From positions 62,001-126,000 of the forward strand of contig CAWGFM010000004.1 in assembly GCA_963821935.1 (NCBI GenBank): a stretch of 64,000 nt of DNA. Reading direction: 5' to 3'. The position numbers and the translations under genes were made by a program. Below, piece after piece: positions 24,912-32,900 of the stretch; position 1 is the stretch's first letter, and every line of letters begins with the position of its first letter. The notes beneath the pieces are model-generated. The model was not told where the DNA came from, did not search any database, and was given only the letters and a program-made list of their open reading frames with translations. Source of the DNA: JAOUEA01 sp963821935 (GTDB lineage Bacteria > Actinomycetota > UBA4738 > HRBIN12).

Positions 24912-25405
24912 GCGGACCAACGAAGCTCCTCCACGATCGCGTCGGCGACGTCGCCGGGAGCGCCGCTGCCATCAACGACATGGGCCGCGAACTCCCGGTA
25001 CATCGGGCCTCGCTCGTGGAGCAGACGCTCGAGGTCACCGTCCTGCCGGATCAGCGGGCGCTCGGCGGCTGGCCGGACCCGCTGCTGCAGCACGTCGAGC
25101 GGCACATCGAGGTAGACGACCGTGCCCGTGTTGCGGAGCGAGATGCGGTTGGCGGGCTCCAGCACCACGCCGCCACCGCACGAGACCACCGCGGGATCGT
25201 GCGTGCCGGCCGCGACCAGGGCCGATGCCTCCATGGCGCGGAACGCCGCCTCGCCGTCGTCGGTGAAGATCTGCGCAACCGGCTTGCCGACGTCGTGCTC
25301 GATCTGGGTGTCCAGATCGATGAACGGCACGCCCAGCCGGCCCGCCAGCTCGCGTCCCACGACCGTCTTCCCGGCGCCGGGCATGCCCACCAGGTACACG
25401 ATCAT
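24908..25405 (-). CDS. aroK: shikimate kinase
   Basis: 165 residues. P-loop GMPGAGKT, shikimate-binding IDLDTQIE and CGGGVV, and the lid arginine in ERPLI. Fifth step of the shikimate pathway. ATG at 25405 overlaps the aroC stop as ATGA. Confidence 0.96.
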   Translation of the reverse strand: MIVYLVGMPGAGKTVVGRELAGRLGVPFIDLDTQIEHDVGKPVAQIFTDDGEAAFRAMEASALVAAGTHDPAVVSCGGGVVLEPANRISLRNTGTVVYLDVPLDVLQQRVRPAAERPLIRQDGDLERLLHERGPMYREFAAHVVDGSGAPGDVADAIVEELRWSA

Positions 25406-26571
25406 GCCAGCGCCTCCAGGGATTCCAGGTAGTGATCGAGGTTGCGTCGCGTCTCGGGCAGGGAATCGCCGCCGAACTTCTCCAGCGCCGCGTCGGCGAG
25501 TTCGAACGCCACGACCGCCTCACCCACCACACCGCCGGCGGGCACCGCGCACACGTCGGTGCGCTGCTTGATGGCCACCGCCTCCTCACCCGTGACGATA
25601 TCGACGGTCGCGAGGGGTTTCGGCACCGTGGAGAACGGCTTCATCGCGGCGCGGATCCGGATCGGCCCGCCGGTGCTCATGCCGCCCTCGATGCCGCCCG
25701 CGCGCTGGGTCGCACGGGTCACGGCGCCGCCGCGAACCACGATCTCGTCGTGCGCCTTCGAACCTGGCTTCGCGGCTGTGGCGAACCCCTCCCCCACCTC
25801 GACGCCCTTTACGGATTGGATGCTCATGAGCGCCCGTGCGAGTCGCCCGTCGAGCTTGCGATCGTAGTGGACGTAGGATCCCAGTCCCGGTGGAGCGCCG
25901 TACGCCAGCACCTCGAACACCCCACCCACGGTGTCGCGCTCCTTGCGGAGCCGATCGATCTCGGCAACCATGCGCGCCGCTGTTTCGGCATCGGCGCAGC
26001 GCACCGGCGAACGGTCGATCGTTGCTCGTTCGTCGGGCGTCGGCACGCGAGCACGGGCGGGAACCTTGACCGAGGCGATCTGCACGACGTGAGACAGGAT
26101 GTCCACGTCCAGCGCCCCGAGGAGCGCTTTGCAGAAGGCGCCCACGGTGACCCGGGCGGCCGTTTCTCGTGCGCTGGCGCGCTCCAGCACGTTGCGGACG
26201 TCGTCGAAGCCGTACTTCTGGGCGCCCGCCAGGTCCGCGTGCCCCGGGCGAGGCCGGGTCAGGCGCTTCGATGGATCCGTCTCTCCGTCCACGCTCATCA
26301 GCTCGGCGTACTTGGCGTCGAACTCCAGGTTGGGGATCGTGACCGCGATCGGCGATCCCAGCGTGCGTCCGTGACGGACGCCGGTCAGGATCTCGAATCG
26401 ATCGGATTCGAACTTCTGCCGGCCGCCGCGTCCGTGGCCATGACGCCGTCGCGCCAGCTCGTCCGCCAGCACGCCCACGGACACCGGCACGCCCGCCGGG
26501 AGCCCTTCCAGCACCGCGACCAGGGCTTTCCCGTGGGATTCACCGGCGGTGAGCATGCGGAGCATCCGCAC
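25402..26571 (-). CDS. aroC: chorismate synthase
   Basis: 389 residues. FMN-dependent last step to chorismate. Family start LTAGESHG, then RRRHGHGRGGRQKFESD, RPGHADLAGAQKYGF and the C-terminal GGIEGGMSTGGPI. GTG at 26571 gives the longest form; ATG at 26565 (MLRMLTAGESHG) fits family length better. It opens the aro run after a strong hairpin that closes the pilus operon. Confidence 0.96.
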   Translation of the reverse strand: MRMLRMLTAGESHGKALVAVLEGLPAGVPVSVGVLADELARRRHGHGRGGRQKFESDRFEILTGVRHGRTLGSPIAVTIPNLEFDAKYAELMSVDGETDPSKRLTRPRPGHADLAGAQKYGFDDVRNVLERASARETAARVTVGAFCKALLGALDVDILSHVVQIASVKVPARARVPTPDERATIDRSPVRCADAETAARMVAEIDRLRKERDTVGGVFEVLAYGAPPGLGSYVHYDRKLDGRLARALMSIQSVKGVEVGEGFATAAKPGSKAHDEIVVRGGAVTRATQRAGGIEGGMSTGGPIRIRAAMKPFSTVPKPLATVDIVTGEEAVAIKQRTDVCAVPAGGVVGEAVVAFELADAALEKFGGDSLPETRRNLDHYLESLEALA

Positions 26572-26590
26572 ATCATAGGGACGACGTGGG

Positions 26591-26619
26591 GCGGGGGCGG
26601 CCCGCTGGGCCGCCCCCGC
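26591..26619 (-). terminator. strong hairpin closing the pilMNOP unit
   Basis: A perfect 13-bp stem, GCGGGGGCGGCCC (26591-26603) with GGGCCGCCCCCGC (26607-26619), around a 3-nt loop. It lies about 70 bp after the pilP-like stop and 20 bp before aroC. No T-run follows, so it may slow or end transcription in the L-shaped GC style seen in actinobacteria. The rest of the 26572-26690 gap shows nothing else. Confidence 0.65.
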
Positions 26620-26690
26620 GCAACCGGCGACCGCTCCCCCCGTGGGCGGACCGCCGGGGCCTGCCTACGCCGGCTCCGGTGGTGAAGCTC

Positions 26691-27305
26691 TTACTTCGTG
26701 GAGTTGGCGCACAGCGTGAACGGTTCGTCTCCGAACAGGAAGGTGGCACAGTTGCCCGTGACCGACCGCAGCTCGAACGAGCCGCCGCCGAAGGGCTCAC
26801 CGATGCCCACGTTGTAGACGGTGCCGTCGACCTCGACCTGCACCATGGGCTCGCCTCCCTGCATGAACGTGTCCAACAGCACGACCGTCTTGCCGTCCTT
26901 CACCGTGGACGAGTTGCCCCCGGGGGTCGTGGGGGGGGTCGATGTGGGCGGTGAGGTCGGCGGGGTGGTGGGACCGGTCCCACCACCGGTCGGCCCGGTC
27001 CCTCCGCCGGTTGGGCCGGTGGGTTGGTCCGGGGGGGTCGTCTGCACGAGCTCGGGCGGGATCGAGAACGGATCTCGGCCGGTGAAGACCGGCGGCTGAC
27101 CGCCCGGGGTCGGTGTCGTCGTCGGCGTGCCGCTGCCGTCGGGTCCCGGCCCCGTCGGAGCGGCCGTGATGGGTGGCAGGGTGGGCAGTGCCTCGTCCCC
27201 ACCCCCGCCTGCCAGCATGTTGAACAGGAAGAACCCCAAGAGCATGACGCCCAAGATGCCTCCACCCACGATCAGGGTGCGGCGGTCGCGATCGGTGAGC
27301 GGCAT
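26691..27305 (-). CDS. PilP-like pilus assembly protein
   Basis: 204 residues. Short cytoplasmic start, one membrane helix (about 10-32), a long Pro/Thr/Gly linker (about 40-130) with GPTGGGTGPTGGG repeats, then a compact beta domain (VEVDGTVYNVGIGEPFGGGSFELRSV) resembling the GspC/PilP homology region. The two cysteines near the end (GNCATF, TLCANS) could form an exported disulfide. Context, fourth after pilM-N-O, argues for a PilP role linking the inner-membrane platform outward. Sequence similarity alone is weak. Confidence 0.6.
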   Translation of the reverse strand: MPLTDRDRRTLIVGGGILGVMLLGFFLFNMLAGGGGDEALPTLPPITAAPTGPGPDGSGTPTTTPTPGGQPPVFTGRDPFSIPPELVQTTPPDQPTGPTGGGTGPTGGGTGPTTPPTSPPTSTPPTTPGGNSSTVKDGKTVVLLDTFMQGGEPMVQVEVDGTVYNVGIGEPFGGGSFELRSVTGNCATFLFGDEPFTLCANSTK

Positions 27306-27308
27306 CGG

Positions 27309-27953
27309 CTAGCCCCCCGCCGGTTGGACGGCGCCGGTGGCGCCGGCCGCCGCGGCGTCTTCGGTCGGACCGGGTTCGGATCCCGGCCCGGCGCTCGCGT
27401 CCGTCGTGAAGAACACGACGTTGGTCTGGAGCTGCAGCGTGTTCGCCGTGAACCCGGTGACGGGGTCTGCGGTCCCGCCGGGGGCGATCGTCACTCCACC
27501 GGTCTTCGCGGCTCGAGGCAGCGTCTCCAAGCTGTAGAGGAACTCCGTGAGCGAGAAGTACGACCCTGAGCAGCTGATGGTCACCGGGATCGTGGTGAGG
27601 CCGGTGGTGGCGTCGGCGACAGGCGTGCCGAGGGTCAGCGTGATGCCGGTGACCGACGAGCTCGTCGCCGCGTTCTTGAGCAGGAGCAACAGTCCGGGCT
27701 CATCGACAGTCGGCGGGATCTGGCGCTCGACCTCCTCGATGTCGGCGCGCGCCTCGGGCGCCAGCAGCTCGGCTTCTCCGAGGGCGGCCAGGAGCGACTC
27801 TCGGGTCCGTTGCTCTGCCCGGGCCGCCTCGAGATCGGTGCGGGCGGTGGTGACCTCTCCCATCTTCGGGAGCACCAGTAGCAAGGTCACGATCACGAGG
27901 AGGACCGCGACGATCGCGCCCACGACGACGGGGCCCCGCCTACCCCGCAGCAT
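27309..27953 (-). CDS. pilO: PilO-like type IV pilus alignment protein
   Basis: 214 residues. One N-terminal membrane helix (about 8-30), a coiled-coil stretch (TTARTDLEAARAEQRTRESL), then a ferredoxin-like PilO domain with SYFSLTEFLYSLETLPRAAK. Partners PilN in the inner-membrane ring of the pilus machine. ATG at 27953 is preferred because AAGGGGG lies 7 nt upstream; it overlaps pilN by 14 nt. The Ala/Gly-rich tail after about residue 190 is extra. Confidence 0.85.
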   Translation of the reverse strand: MLRGRRGPVVVGAIVAVLLVIVTLLLVLPKMGEVTTARTDLEAARAEQRTRESLLAALGEAELLAPEARADIEEVERQIPPTVDEPGLLLLLKNAATSSSVTGITLTLGTPVADATTGLTTIPVTISCSGSYFSLTEFLYSLETLPRAAKTGGVTIAPGGTADPVTGFTANTLQLQTNVVFFTTDASAGPGSEPGPTEDAAAAGATGAVQPAGG

Positions 27954-28560
27954 CGACGGCCCCCTTCCCACGCTCGGTGATGACGTCGGTGGACAGGTCG
28001 ACCTGGAGCCCGTAGCTCACTCCGTTGACCGCGACGTCGTCGGAGACGTTGCCGGCCCACGGATTGACCCAACCCTTCACTTGCTCGAGCCGGGTCAAGA
28101 AGATCGAGACCGACTCGACGTTGACGGCTTTGCCGGACATGGTGATGGCGCCGACCAGTTCCGAGGCCGCCGTTGCGACGTCGGCCTGGGCCGCGGTCAG
28201 CTGGACGGTGAGGCTGTCGATGTAGGCATCGGAAGGGACCACGCGTGAGAGGTCCATCAACAGTGAGGAGAACGAGACCTCGCCGGCATAGGCGGTCGAC
28301 AGCAATGCCTGCTTGGATTGCGCTTCCTCCTGCAGGTCCGCGAACTGCTGCTTGTCGGCGATGGAAGCCTGGATGGAGGCATTCGTCTGCTCCTGATCGT
28401 CGATGTCTTCGTTCACCCCGCTGAGGGTGTTGGTCTGGAGCAGGTAGAACCCGAACAGCGCGACCAGCAAGATCGCGCCCGCGGCGGCGACGCCGAAGGT
28501 GACCCTTCGCCAGCGCTGCGCCTCGAGGATCTCCGGGGGAAGGAGGTTGACGTGACTCAC
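27940..28560 (-). CDS. pilN: PilN-like type IV pilus assembly protein
   Basis: 206 residues. Cytoplasmic peptide VNLLPPEI at the very start, which in PilN docks into PilM, one membrane helix (about 21-42), coiled coil, then a PilN domain ending in YGLQVDLST. The GTG start overlaps the pilM stop as GTGA. Confidence 0.9.
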   Translation of the reverse strand: MSHVNLLPPEILEAQRWRRVTFGVAAAGAILLVALFGFYLLQTNTLSGVNEDIDDQEQTNASIQASIADKQQFADLQEEAQSKQALLSTAYAGEVSFSSLLMDLSRVVPSDAYIDSLTVQLTAAQADVATAASELVGAITMSGKAVNVESVSIFLTRLEQVKGWVNPWAGNVSDDVAVNGVSYGLQVDLSTDVITERGKGAVDAAG

Positions 28561-29696
28561 ATGTCGCCTCCGGGGATCGCCAGTCCGACCGCCACCGCGA
28601 GGAGCGGTTCGGCCTCGGCCAGCGCTTCGGGCGACAGATGCAACTGGGTCTGCGCACGCTGGAACACTCGGCCGTTCTCGACCTCGACCGGGATGCGCTG
28701 ACGGATCAGATCCAGGAAGCCATCGAGCTTGGACCCGCCCCCCGTCACCACGATCCGCGCGATCCGCGCGTCCTGTGCCTGGGCGGTGTAGAACTCGAGC
28801 GAGGACCGGATCTCGTCGACGAAGCTGGCGGCGCGCTGCATCGCCAGGTCTCGGACCCGGGCAGGATCGGACGCTATCACGTCGGGGCGGGCACCGTGGT
28901 CGCCCGCGTCGTCGGCGGACGAGCCATCGGGACCGGCCGCGTCTTGATCCCCCGCGGGTGGAAGCTCGACCTCCTCACCACGCTTCAGTCGCTCGGCGAG
29001 CGGCTCATCGACCCCGAGGCCGCGCGCGATCGCCATCGTGATATCGCGCCCTCCCGAGGGAAGGATCCGAACGAACCGGGTGGCGCCTGCGGCGTGTACG
29101 ACGATGTTCGTGACGTGAGCGCCGATGTCGATCACCGCTTCATCACCGTCGTCTTCCAGATCCATGCCGACCCCGGTCGTGCCAACCGATCGCACCATGG
29201 CGAAGGAAACGAGGTCCAGTCCGATCGGCTCCAGCTTGGCGCCAGTGGCAGCCGCAACCAGCACGTCGACCATGGTTCGCTGCGCCGCCACCAGGAGCAT
29301 CCGCAGCATCCGGCGATCGTCCTGTTCGAACTCTCCCAACAGGTCGTAGTCCAGCACCGCTTCATCGACCGACATCGGCACGAATTCCTGCACCTGGAAC
29401 CCCAGGGAGGCCCGTAGCTCCTTCTCCGGCAGATACGGCAACGCGATCTCTCGGACGACGACCCGTTGGTTGCCCACGCCCATGTACACGCGCTTGCCCT
29501 TGAACCCGCCGCGCTGCCACAGCTCGCTCAGAGCCTCGGCAACGATCTCGGGGCTCCTGACCTCCCCGTTCTCGACCGCGCCCGGCGGGAGCGGGACCTG
29601 CGCGGCGTGGACGATCGCGGGAGAGTTCCCACCGACGACCTCCACGGCTCGGACAGCCGTCGAACCGATGTCGAGCCCGATCCGCCCCCGCGCCAT
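28557..29696 (-). CDS. pilM: PilM, actin-like type IV pilus assembly ATPase
   Basis: 379 residues. FtsA/actin fold with GRIGLDIGSTAVRAVEV (phosphate 1), AVIDIGAHVTNIVV (phosphate 2) and VVTGGGSKLDGF (adenosine motif). An acidic Gly/Asp/Ala-rich loop of about 30 residues (around 250-280) interrupts the domain. Binds the PilN N-terminus at the inner face of the membrane. ATG at 29696 abuts the HTH gene stop. Confidence 0.95.
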   Translation of the reverse strand: MARGRIGLDIGSTAVRAVEVVGGNSPAIVHAAQVPLPPGAVENGEVRSPEIVAEALSELWQRGGFKGKRVYMGVGNQRVVVREIALPYLPEKELRASLGFQVQEFVPMSVDEAVLDYDLLGEFEQDDRRMLRMLLVAAQRTMVDVLVAAATGAKLEPIGLDLVSFAMVRSVGTTGVGMDLEDDGDEAVIDIGAHVTNIVVHAAGATRFVRILPSGGRDITMAIARGLGVDEPLAERLKRGEEVELPPAGDQDAAGPDGSSADDAGDHGARPDVIASDPARVRDLAMQRAASFVDEIRSSLEFYTAQAQDARIARIVVTGGGSKLDGFLDLIRQRIPVEVENGRVFQRAQTQLHLSPEALAEAEPLLAVAVGLAIPGGDM

Positions 29697-29906
29697 CTAC
29701 GCCTCCTCCACGTGGACCGAACGCTCTTGGAGGAATCGCTCAAGATCCGATCCGCGGATCCGGTAGCTTCGGCCCACGCGAACCGCGCCCATCTCTCCGG
29801 TCTTGATCAATCGATAGATCGTCATGGTCGACACACGCATGGCGGCAGCCACTTCGGCGACGGTGAGCAAGCCCCCCGTCGAGAACGGCTGCATGTCGCT
29901 CGCCAT
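29697..29906 (-). CDS. small MerR/excisionase-type HTH protein, BldC-like
   Basis: 69 residues, essentially one DNA-binding domain: LLTVAEVAAAMRVSTMTIYR (helix-turn-helix) then the wing AVRVGRSYRIRGSDLERFL. This is the excisionase/BldC class found as solo regulators in actinobacteria. ATG at 29906 is chosen because GGAAGGTGAG precedes it; the frame is open 13 codons further upstream. It heads the pilM-N-O-P unit and is preceded by three 9-bp direct repeats, so autoregulation or control of pilus genes is a reasonable inference. Confidence 0.85.
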   Translation of the reverse strand: MASDMQPFSTGGLLTVAEVAAAMRVSTMTIYRLIKTGEMGAVRVGRSYRIRGSDLERFLQERSVHVEEA

Positions 29907-29920
29907 CTCACCTTCCTCGT

Positions 29921-29947
29921 GTGTCACAAGTGCCACATGTGCCACAA
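29921..29947. repeat. three 9-bp direct repeats upstream of the HTH gene
   Basis: On the plus strand GTGTCACAA, GTGCCACAT and GTGCCACAA follow one another without gaps, ending 15 bp from the HTH gene start codon. Tandem direct repeats suit head-to-tail binding, the mode known for BldC-family proteins, so this is a candidate operator for the adjacent regulator. Confidence 0.6.
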
Positions 29948-29948
29948 C

Positions 29949-29982
29949 AAGCTCACTAGAGCACCTCTGTGCTCCTGAGCTT
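29949..29982. other. two-tier hairpin between pilD and the HTH gene
   Basis: AAGCTCA (29949-29955) pairs with TGAGCTT (29976-29982); inside, GAGCAC (29959-29964) pairs with GTGCTC (29969-29974) around a 4-nt loop. On the minus strand a TTGACT (30010-30015) upstream could be a -35, followed by eight C's, but the matching -10 is poor. Could be a terminator for the upstream pil unit or a leader structure for the HTH gene. Confidence 0.45.
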
Positions 29983-30095
29983 TGCCACGAAACACCAGTG
30001 GGGGGGGCAAGTCAAACACCTGAGACGAGGGTCTTCTGAGGCTCTGACCTGGGCGCCTATGCCTTCACTGCCCTGGAAGGTTCCGTGGGCGAAGG

Positions 30096-30884
30096 CTAGG
30101 AAGTCGTGAACGCTCTTAGGTACCAGTCGGCGAGCTGCTGCCCCCAGAAGCCCGCCACGATCGCCCCTGCCGCCATGTACGGACCGAACGGGATCCGAGC
30201 CTTGCGACCGAGGCCGAGGAACAGGGCAACCACCCCGCCGAGCCCGCCGAACAGGATCGCGGCCCCCGCAGCGACACCGACTATCCCGAGACCGATCGAG
30301 CCCAGCACCAGCCCGATCACGACCGCGAGCTTGGCATCACCCATGCCCATGCCCCGCGAGATCATCGCCAGCACGAACAGACCGCCTCCGTAGGCAAGCA
30401 TGCCCAGGAAAGCTCGCACGGGGTCGGTTCCACCGTCGAAGAGCCACGCCAACAGGATGAAGGCGGCGAACCCGATCGTGGCGGGATACGTGATGGCGTT
30501 GGGGATCAACTTGTGCCGGATGTCGATGACCGAGATGGCCGGCATCAGCGCCATGAGCGCCGCCACCATGACGCCCACCCAGACCCGGTCATAGGTGAAC
30601 ATCGCGGCCGCCACCAGCAGCGCCGTGGCAAGCTCGATCAGCGGGTAGACGACGGAGATGCGTTCCCCACAGCGACGGCAGCGGCCCCGCAGCAGGATCC
30701 ATCCGAGCACCGGGACGTTGTCACGGGTGCCGATCTCGGCCTCGCACCGAGGACACTTCGACCGGGGCCGAACGAGCGATTCCCCCGACGGCACCCGAGC
30801 GATGACCACCGTCATGAAGCTGCCGATCGCCAGCCCCACCGGCAGGGAGACCAGCGCCCGCAACCACGCGTCACTGAGAGACAT
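30096..30884 (-). CDS. pilD: prepilin peptidase / N-methyltransferase (A24)
   Basis: 262 residues with eight or so membrane helices. The zinc-type CPRC...CRRC quartet lies in the N-terminal cytoplasmic loop. The two catalytic aspartates are in ISVIDIRHKLIPN and MGMGDAKL. It cleaves after the glycine of type IV prepilin leaders and methylates the new N-terminus, so its substrates are the prepilins encoded just upstream. The 58-bp gap from the previous gene shows no clear terminator. Confidence 0.96.
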   Translation of the reverse strand: MSLSDAWLRALVSLPVGLAIGSFMTVVIARVPSGESLVRPRSKCPRCEAEIGTRDNVPVLGWILLRGRCRRCGERISVVYPLIELATALLVAAAMFTYDRVWVGVMVAALMALMPAISVIDIRHKLIPNAITYPATIGFAAFILLAWLFDGGTDPVRAFLGMLAYGGGLFVLAMISRGMGMGDAKLAVVIGLVLGSIGLGIVGVAAGAAILFGGLGGVVALFLGLGRKARIPFGPYMAAGAIVAGFWGQQLADWYLRAFTTS

Positions 30885-30942
30885 CGTCGCTCATGGGCGC
30901 GAACCTATCGTGGACCGGCGGGCGGATGTGGGAACGCGTCCC

Positions 30943-32397
30943 CTACCCGTCCAGCTCCTCCCACAGCGTGGTCTCCAGCGCGGTGCCGAACCCGAGGACC
31001 TTCTCGATGCGTGGGTTGTAGACGATGTCGAAGCCGTTCTTGACGTCCAGCGATCCGGCGTAGAGCGCCCCTTCGCCCGGGATCCCCTTGTTCTTGAACG
31101 CCATCTTCCCGGTGGTGTAGAGCAGCCCCGCCACACCATCGTCCGGGTCGGCCAGATCGCCTCGGGTGAACTCGATGGCGTTCTTGCCGTAGATGCTGCA
31201 ATCGCCGCCGTTCGTGCCACAGGTCCCGGTCGGCACGTAGAGGGAGATGACCACCAGCGTCGCCGTGTCGACCCCCGGTGCCAGCTCGATCGAGGTGGTG
31301 TTCCCGAAGTCGATGGGGGCGTTCGTGATGATGGTCGTATCGCCGGCCAGGATGAGGTCCTCGAGGTCAACCAGCGTGCTCTGACTGGGCGCGGTCTGCC
31401 AGATCGCCCAGTCGCCCGACATGGTGGAGCGCTCGCCGTCAAGCGCGGTGTTCGCGGCCGAGACCGCAGTGGCCGACGTATTGGTCTCATCGCACGAAGG
31501 CACGCTGGGGTAGCAGTTGAGCGCAGGGTAGTTGGCCGGGTCGAAGGTGAACGTCGGCAGCGGGGTCACCGGCGGGGCCGCGGTGTTGACGCCTGGGAGT
31601 CGGGTGCCGCTCACGCTGCTGGTGATGCGTCCGCACGCGGTGGCGTTCCCCGAGATCGATCCTTGGGTGATCTGGTAGCTGGTGCTCGCCAGGCTGCACG
31701 ACGTCCCCGTCGGCGCCGACGCCTTCGCGTCACCCTCGATCACGACGCCGTTGCTGCCAATGATCGAGCCGCCCACCCACACCATGCCGCTCTTGCCCGA
31801 GCAGCCCGTGGCCGCGAGGTTCTGCGCCACCCGCGAGTTGCTCTCCATCGTGACATCGCCGTTCGCGACCACGACCGAACCGCAGACGGTGGTGTTGTTG
31901 CCGATGTCGACCCCGACCTGGGAGTAGATGTCACCGGTCACGACCGGGTTGTTCTTGACCTCCAGGAAGTCCTCCGAGAACAGGGCGTAGCGGAACGTCG
32001 GCGCCGGCTCGAGCGTCACCCGCACCGTTCGCGACAGCTCCGCCGTGGCCAGGGACGGATAGTACCCGGTCGAGGTGATCACGACCTCGTCGCCTGTGCC
32101 CGCCCAATCGATCTGGTACTCGCCGCCCTCCGTGGGGCATGCGGTGGACCCGAGCGCCGGGCACGGCGAGGTCGCGGATCGGTCGGCGGACAGACGTACC
32201 AAGCTGTCGTTGATGCCAGATTCGGCGACCGTGAGGGTTCGCGTCCATTCGATGCCGCGCTGGGCGTTGTTGAGCGCCGAGTTCCCCGCCGAGAGGCCGA
32301 CGGCGAGCAGCAGCATCATCACGGACATCAGGATGACCGAGACGACCAGCGCGTAGCCGTCTTCCTCGTTCCGAAGTCGTCCTCCCATGCCACTCAT
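30943..32397 (-). CDS. PilX-like minor pilus protein with beta-helix-like middle
   Basis: 484 residues. Short positively charged start, one membrane helix (about 13-38, ALVVSVILMSVMMLLLAVGL), then the NxAExG-like segment TVAESGINDSLVRLS common to PilX proteins. The middle (about 180-290) is rich in regularly spaced Gly/Val/Asn (VTGDIYSQVGVDIGNNTTV, SVVVANGDVTMESNSRV) like bactofilin-type beta-helices. The cysteines are compatible with disulfides outside. Probably surface-exposed and pilus-associated; exact role unknown. ATG at 32397 overlaps the stop of the preceding gene as ATGA. Confidence 0.65.
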   Translation of the reverse strand: MSGMGGRLRNEEDGYALVVSVILMSVMMLLLAVGLSAGNSALNNAQRGIEWTRTLTVAESGINDSLVRLSADRSATSPCPALGSTACPTEGGEYQIDWAGTGDEVVITSTGYYPSLATAELSRTVRVTLEPAPTFRYALFSEDFLEVKNNPVVTGDIYSQVGVDIGNNTTVCGSVVVANGDVTMESNSRVAQNLAATGCSGKSGMVWVGGSIIGSNGVVIEGDAKASAPTGTSCSLASTSYQITQGSISGNATACGRITSSVSGTRLPGVNTAAPPVTPLPTFTFDPANYPALNCYPSVPSCDETNTSATAVSAANTALDGERSTMSGDWAIWQTAPSQSTLVDLEDLILAGDTTIITNAPIDFGNTTSIELAPGVDTATLVVISLYVPTGTCGTNGGDCSIYGKNAIEFTRGDLADPDDGVAGLLYTTGKMAFKNKGIPGEGALYAGSLDVKNGFDIVYNPRIEKVLGFGTALETTLWEELDG

Positions 32398-32900
32398 GCG
32401 TCTGCGTTCCTCAGGTAGACGTCGGAGGTGAGGGCCACAGTGCTGGTCCTCGTCGACAGCGTCAGGTCGATCGTGACCTGGTCGGTGATGCCCTCGTGCT
32501 CGGTATAGGTGAACACGTCGGCCGAGCCGAGCGAGGCGAGCACGTTGGAGAAGGTGGTCCCCCCGTCCCTGGACTCCTGTAGCTGGAAGGGGGCCGAACT
32601 CCCCGTGATCCGCCACACGACGGTGGCCGGCGCCCCGTCGATGTAGGTCGTCATCGTGACCTGGTCCGCGTCGCTGGCGAGGGTGTCGATCGCCTCACCC
32701 TGACGCAGCTGCTTCGTCATGCGATCCAACGCGAACCGCGCATCGGTGAACACGTCGCGACGATCCACGATCGTCGCGGTGTCGGTGAACACCCGCATCG
32801 CCACACCGATCACGGCCGTGGCCACCAGCGACATCACCGCCATCGACACGACGACCTCGACAAGGGAGAAGCCCTCCGAGCTCCGGCTACTTGGTGACAT
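32394..32900 (-). CDS. PilW/GspJ-like minor prepilin
   Basis: 168 residues. Prepilin leader and processing site SSEGFSLVEVVVSMAVMSLV, with cleavage after Gly and Glu at mature position 5. The globular part is short and includes DVFTDARFALDRMTKQLRQGEAIDT, typical of the PilW/GspJ class that primes pilus assembly. ATG at 32900 lies inside the end of the upstream prepilin gene (14-bp overlap). Confidence 0.8.
   Translation of the reverse strand: MSPSSRSSEGFSLVEVVVSMAVMSLVATAVIGVAMRVFTDTATIVDRRDVFTDARFALDRMTKQLRQGEAIDTLASDADQVTMTTYIDGAPATVVWRITGSSAPFQLQESRDGGTTFSNVLASLGSADVFTYTEHEGITDQVTIDLTLSTRTSTVALTSDVYLRNADA

Noticed and set aside
29921..29947. CRISPR-like repeats
   Set aside because: Repeats are 9 bp with no spacers and no cas genes in the window. 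The tatA repeats are coding.
30000..30007. Run of eight G's as a phase-variable tract
   Set aside because: It lies in non-coding DNA, and one tract of eight in a GC-rich genome is not unusual. It could affect promoter spacing, but there is no further support.
29948..30060. Possible c-di-GMP-I riboswitch before the HTH-pilM unit
   Set aside because: The CGTGGCAAAGC stretch recalls the GCAAAGCC core, but the 5' AGGGCAAACC block and the GNRA-receptor pairing are absent, so it is only listed as an unexplained hairpin.
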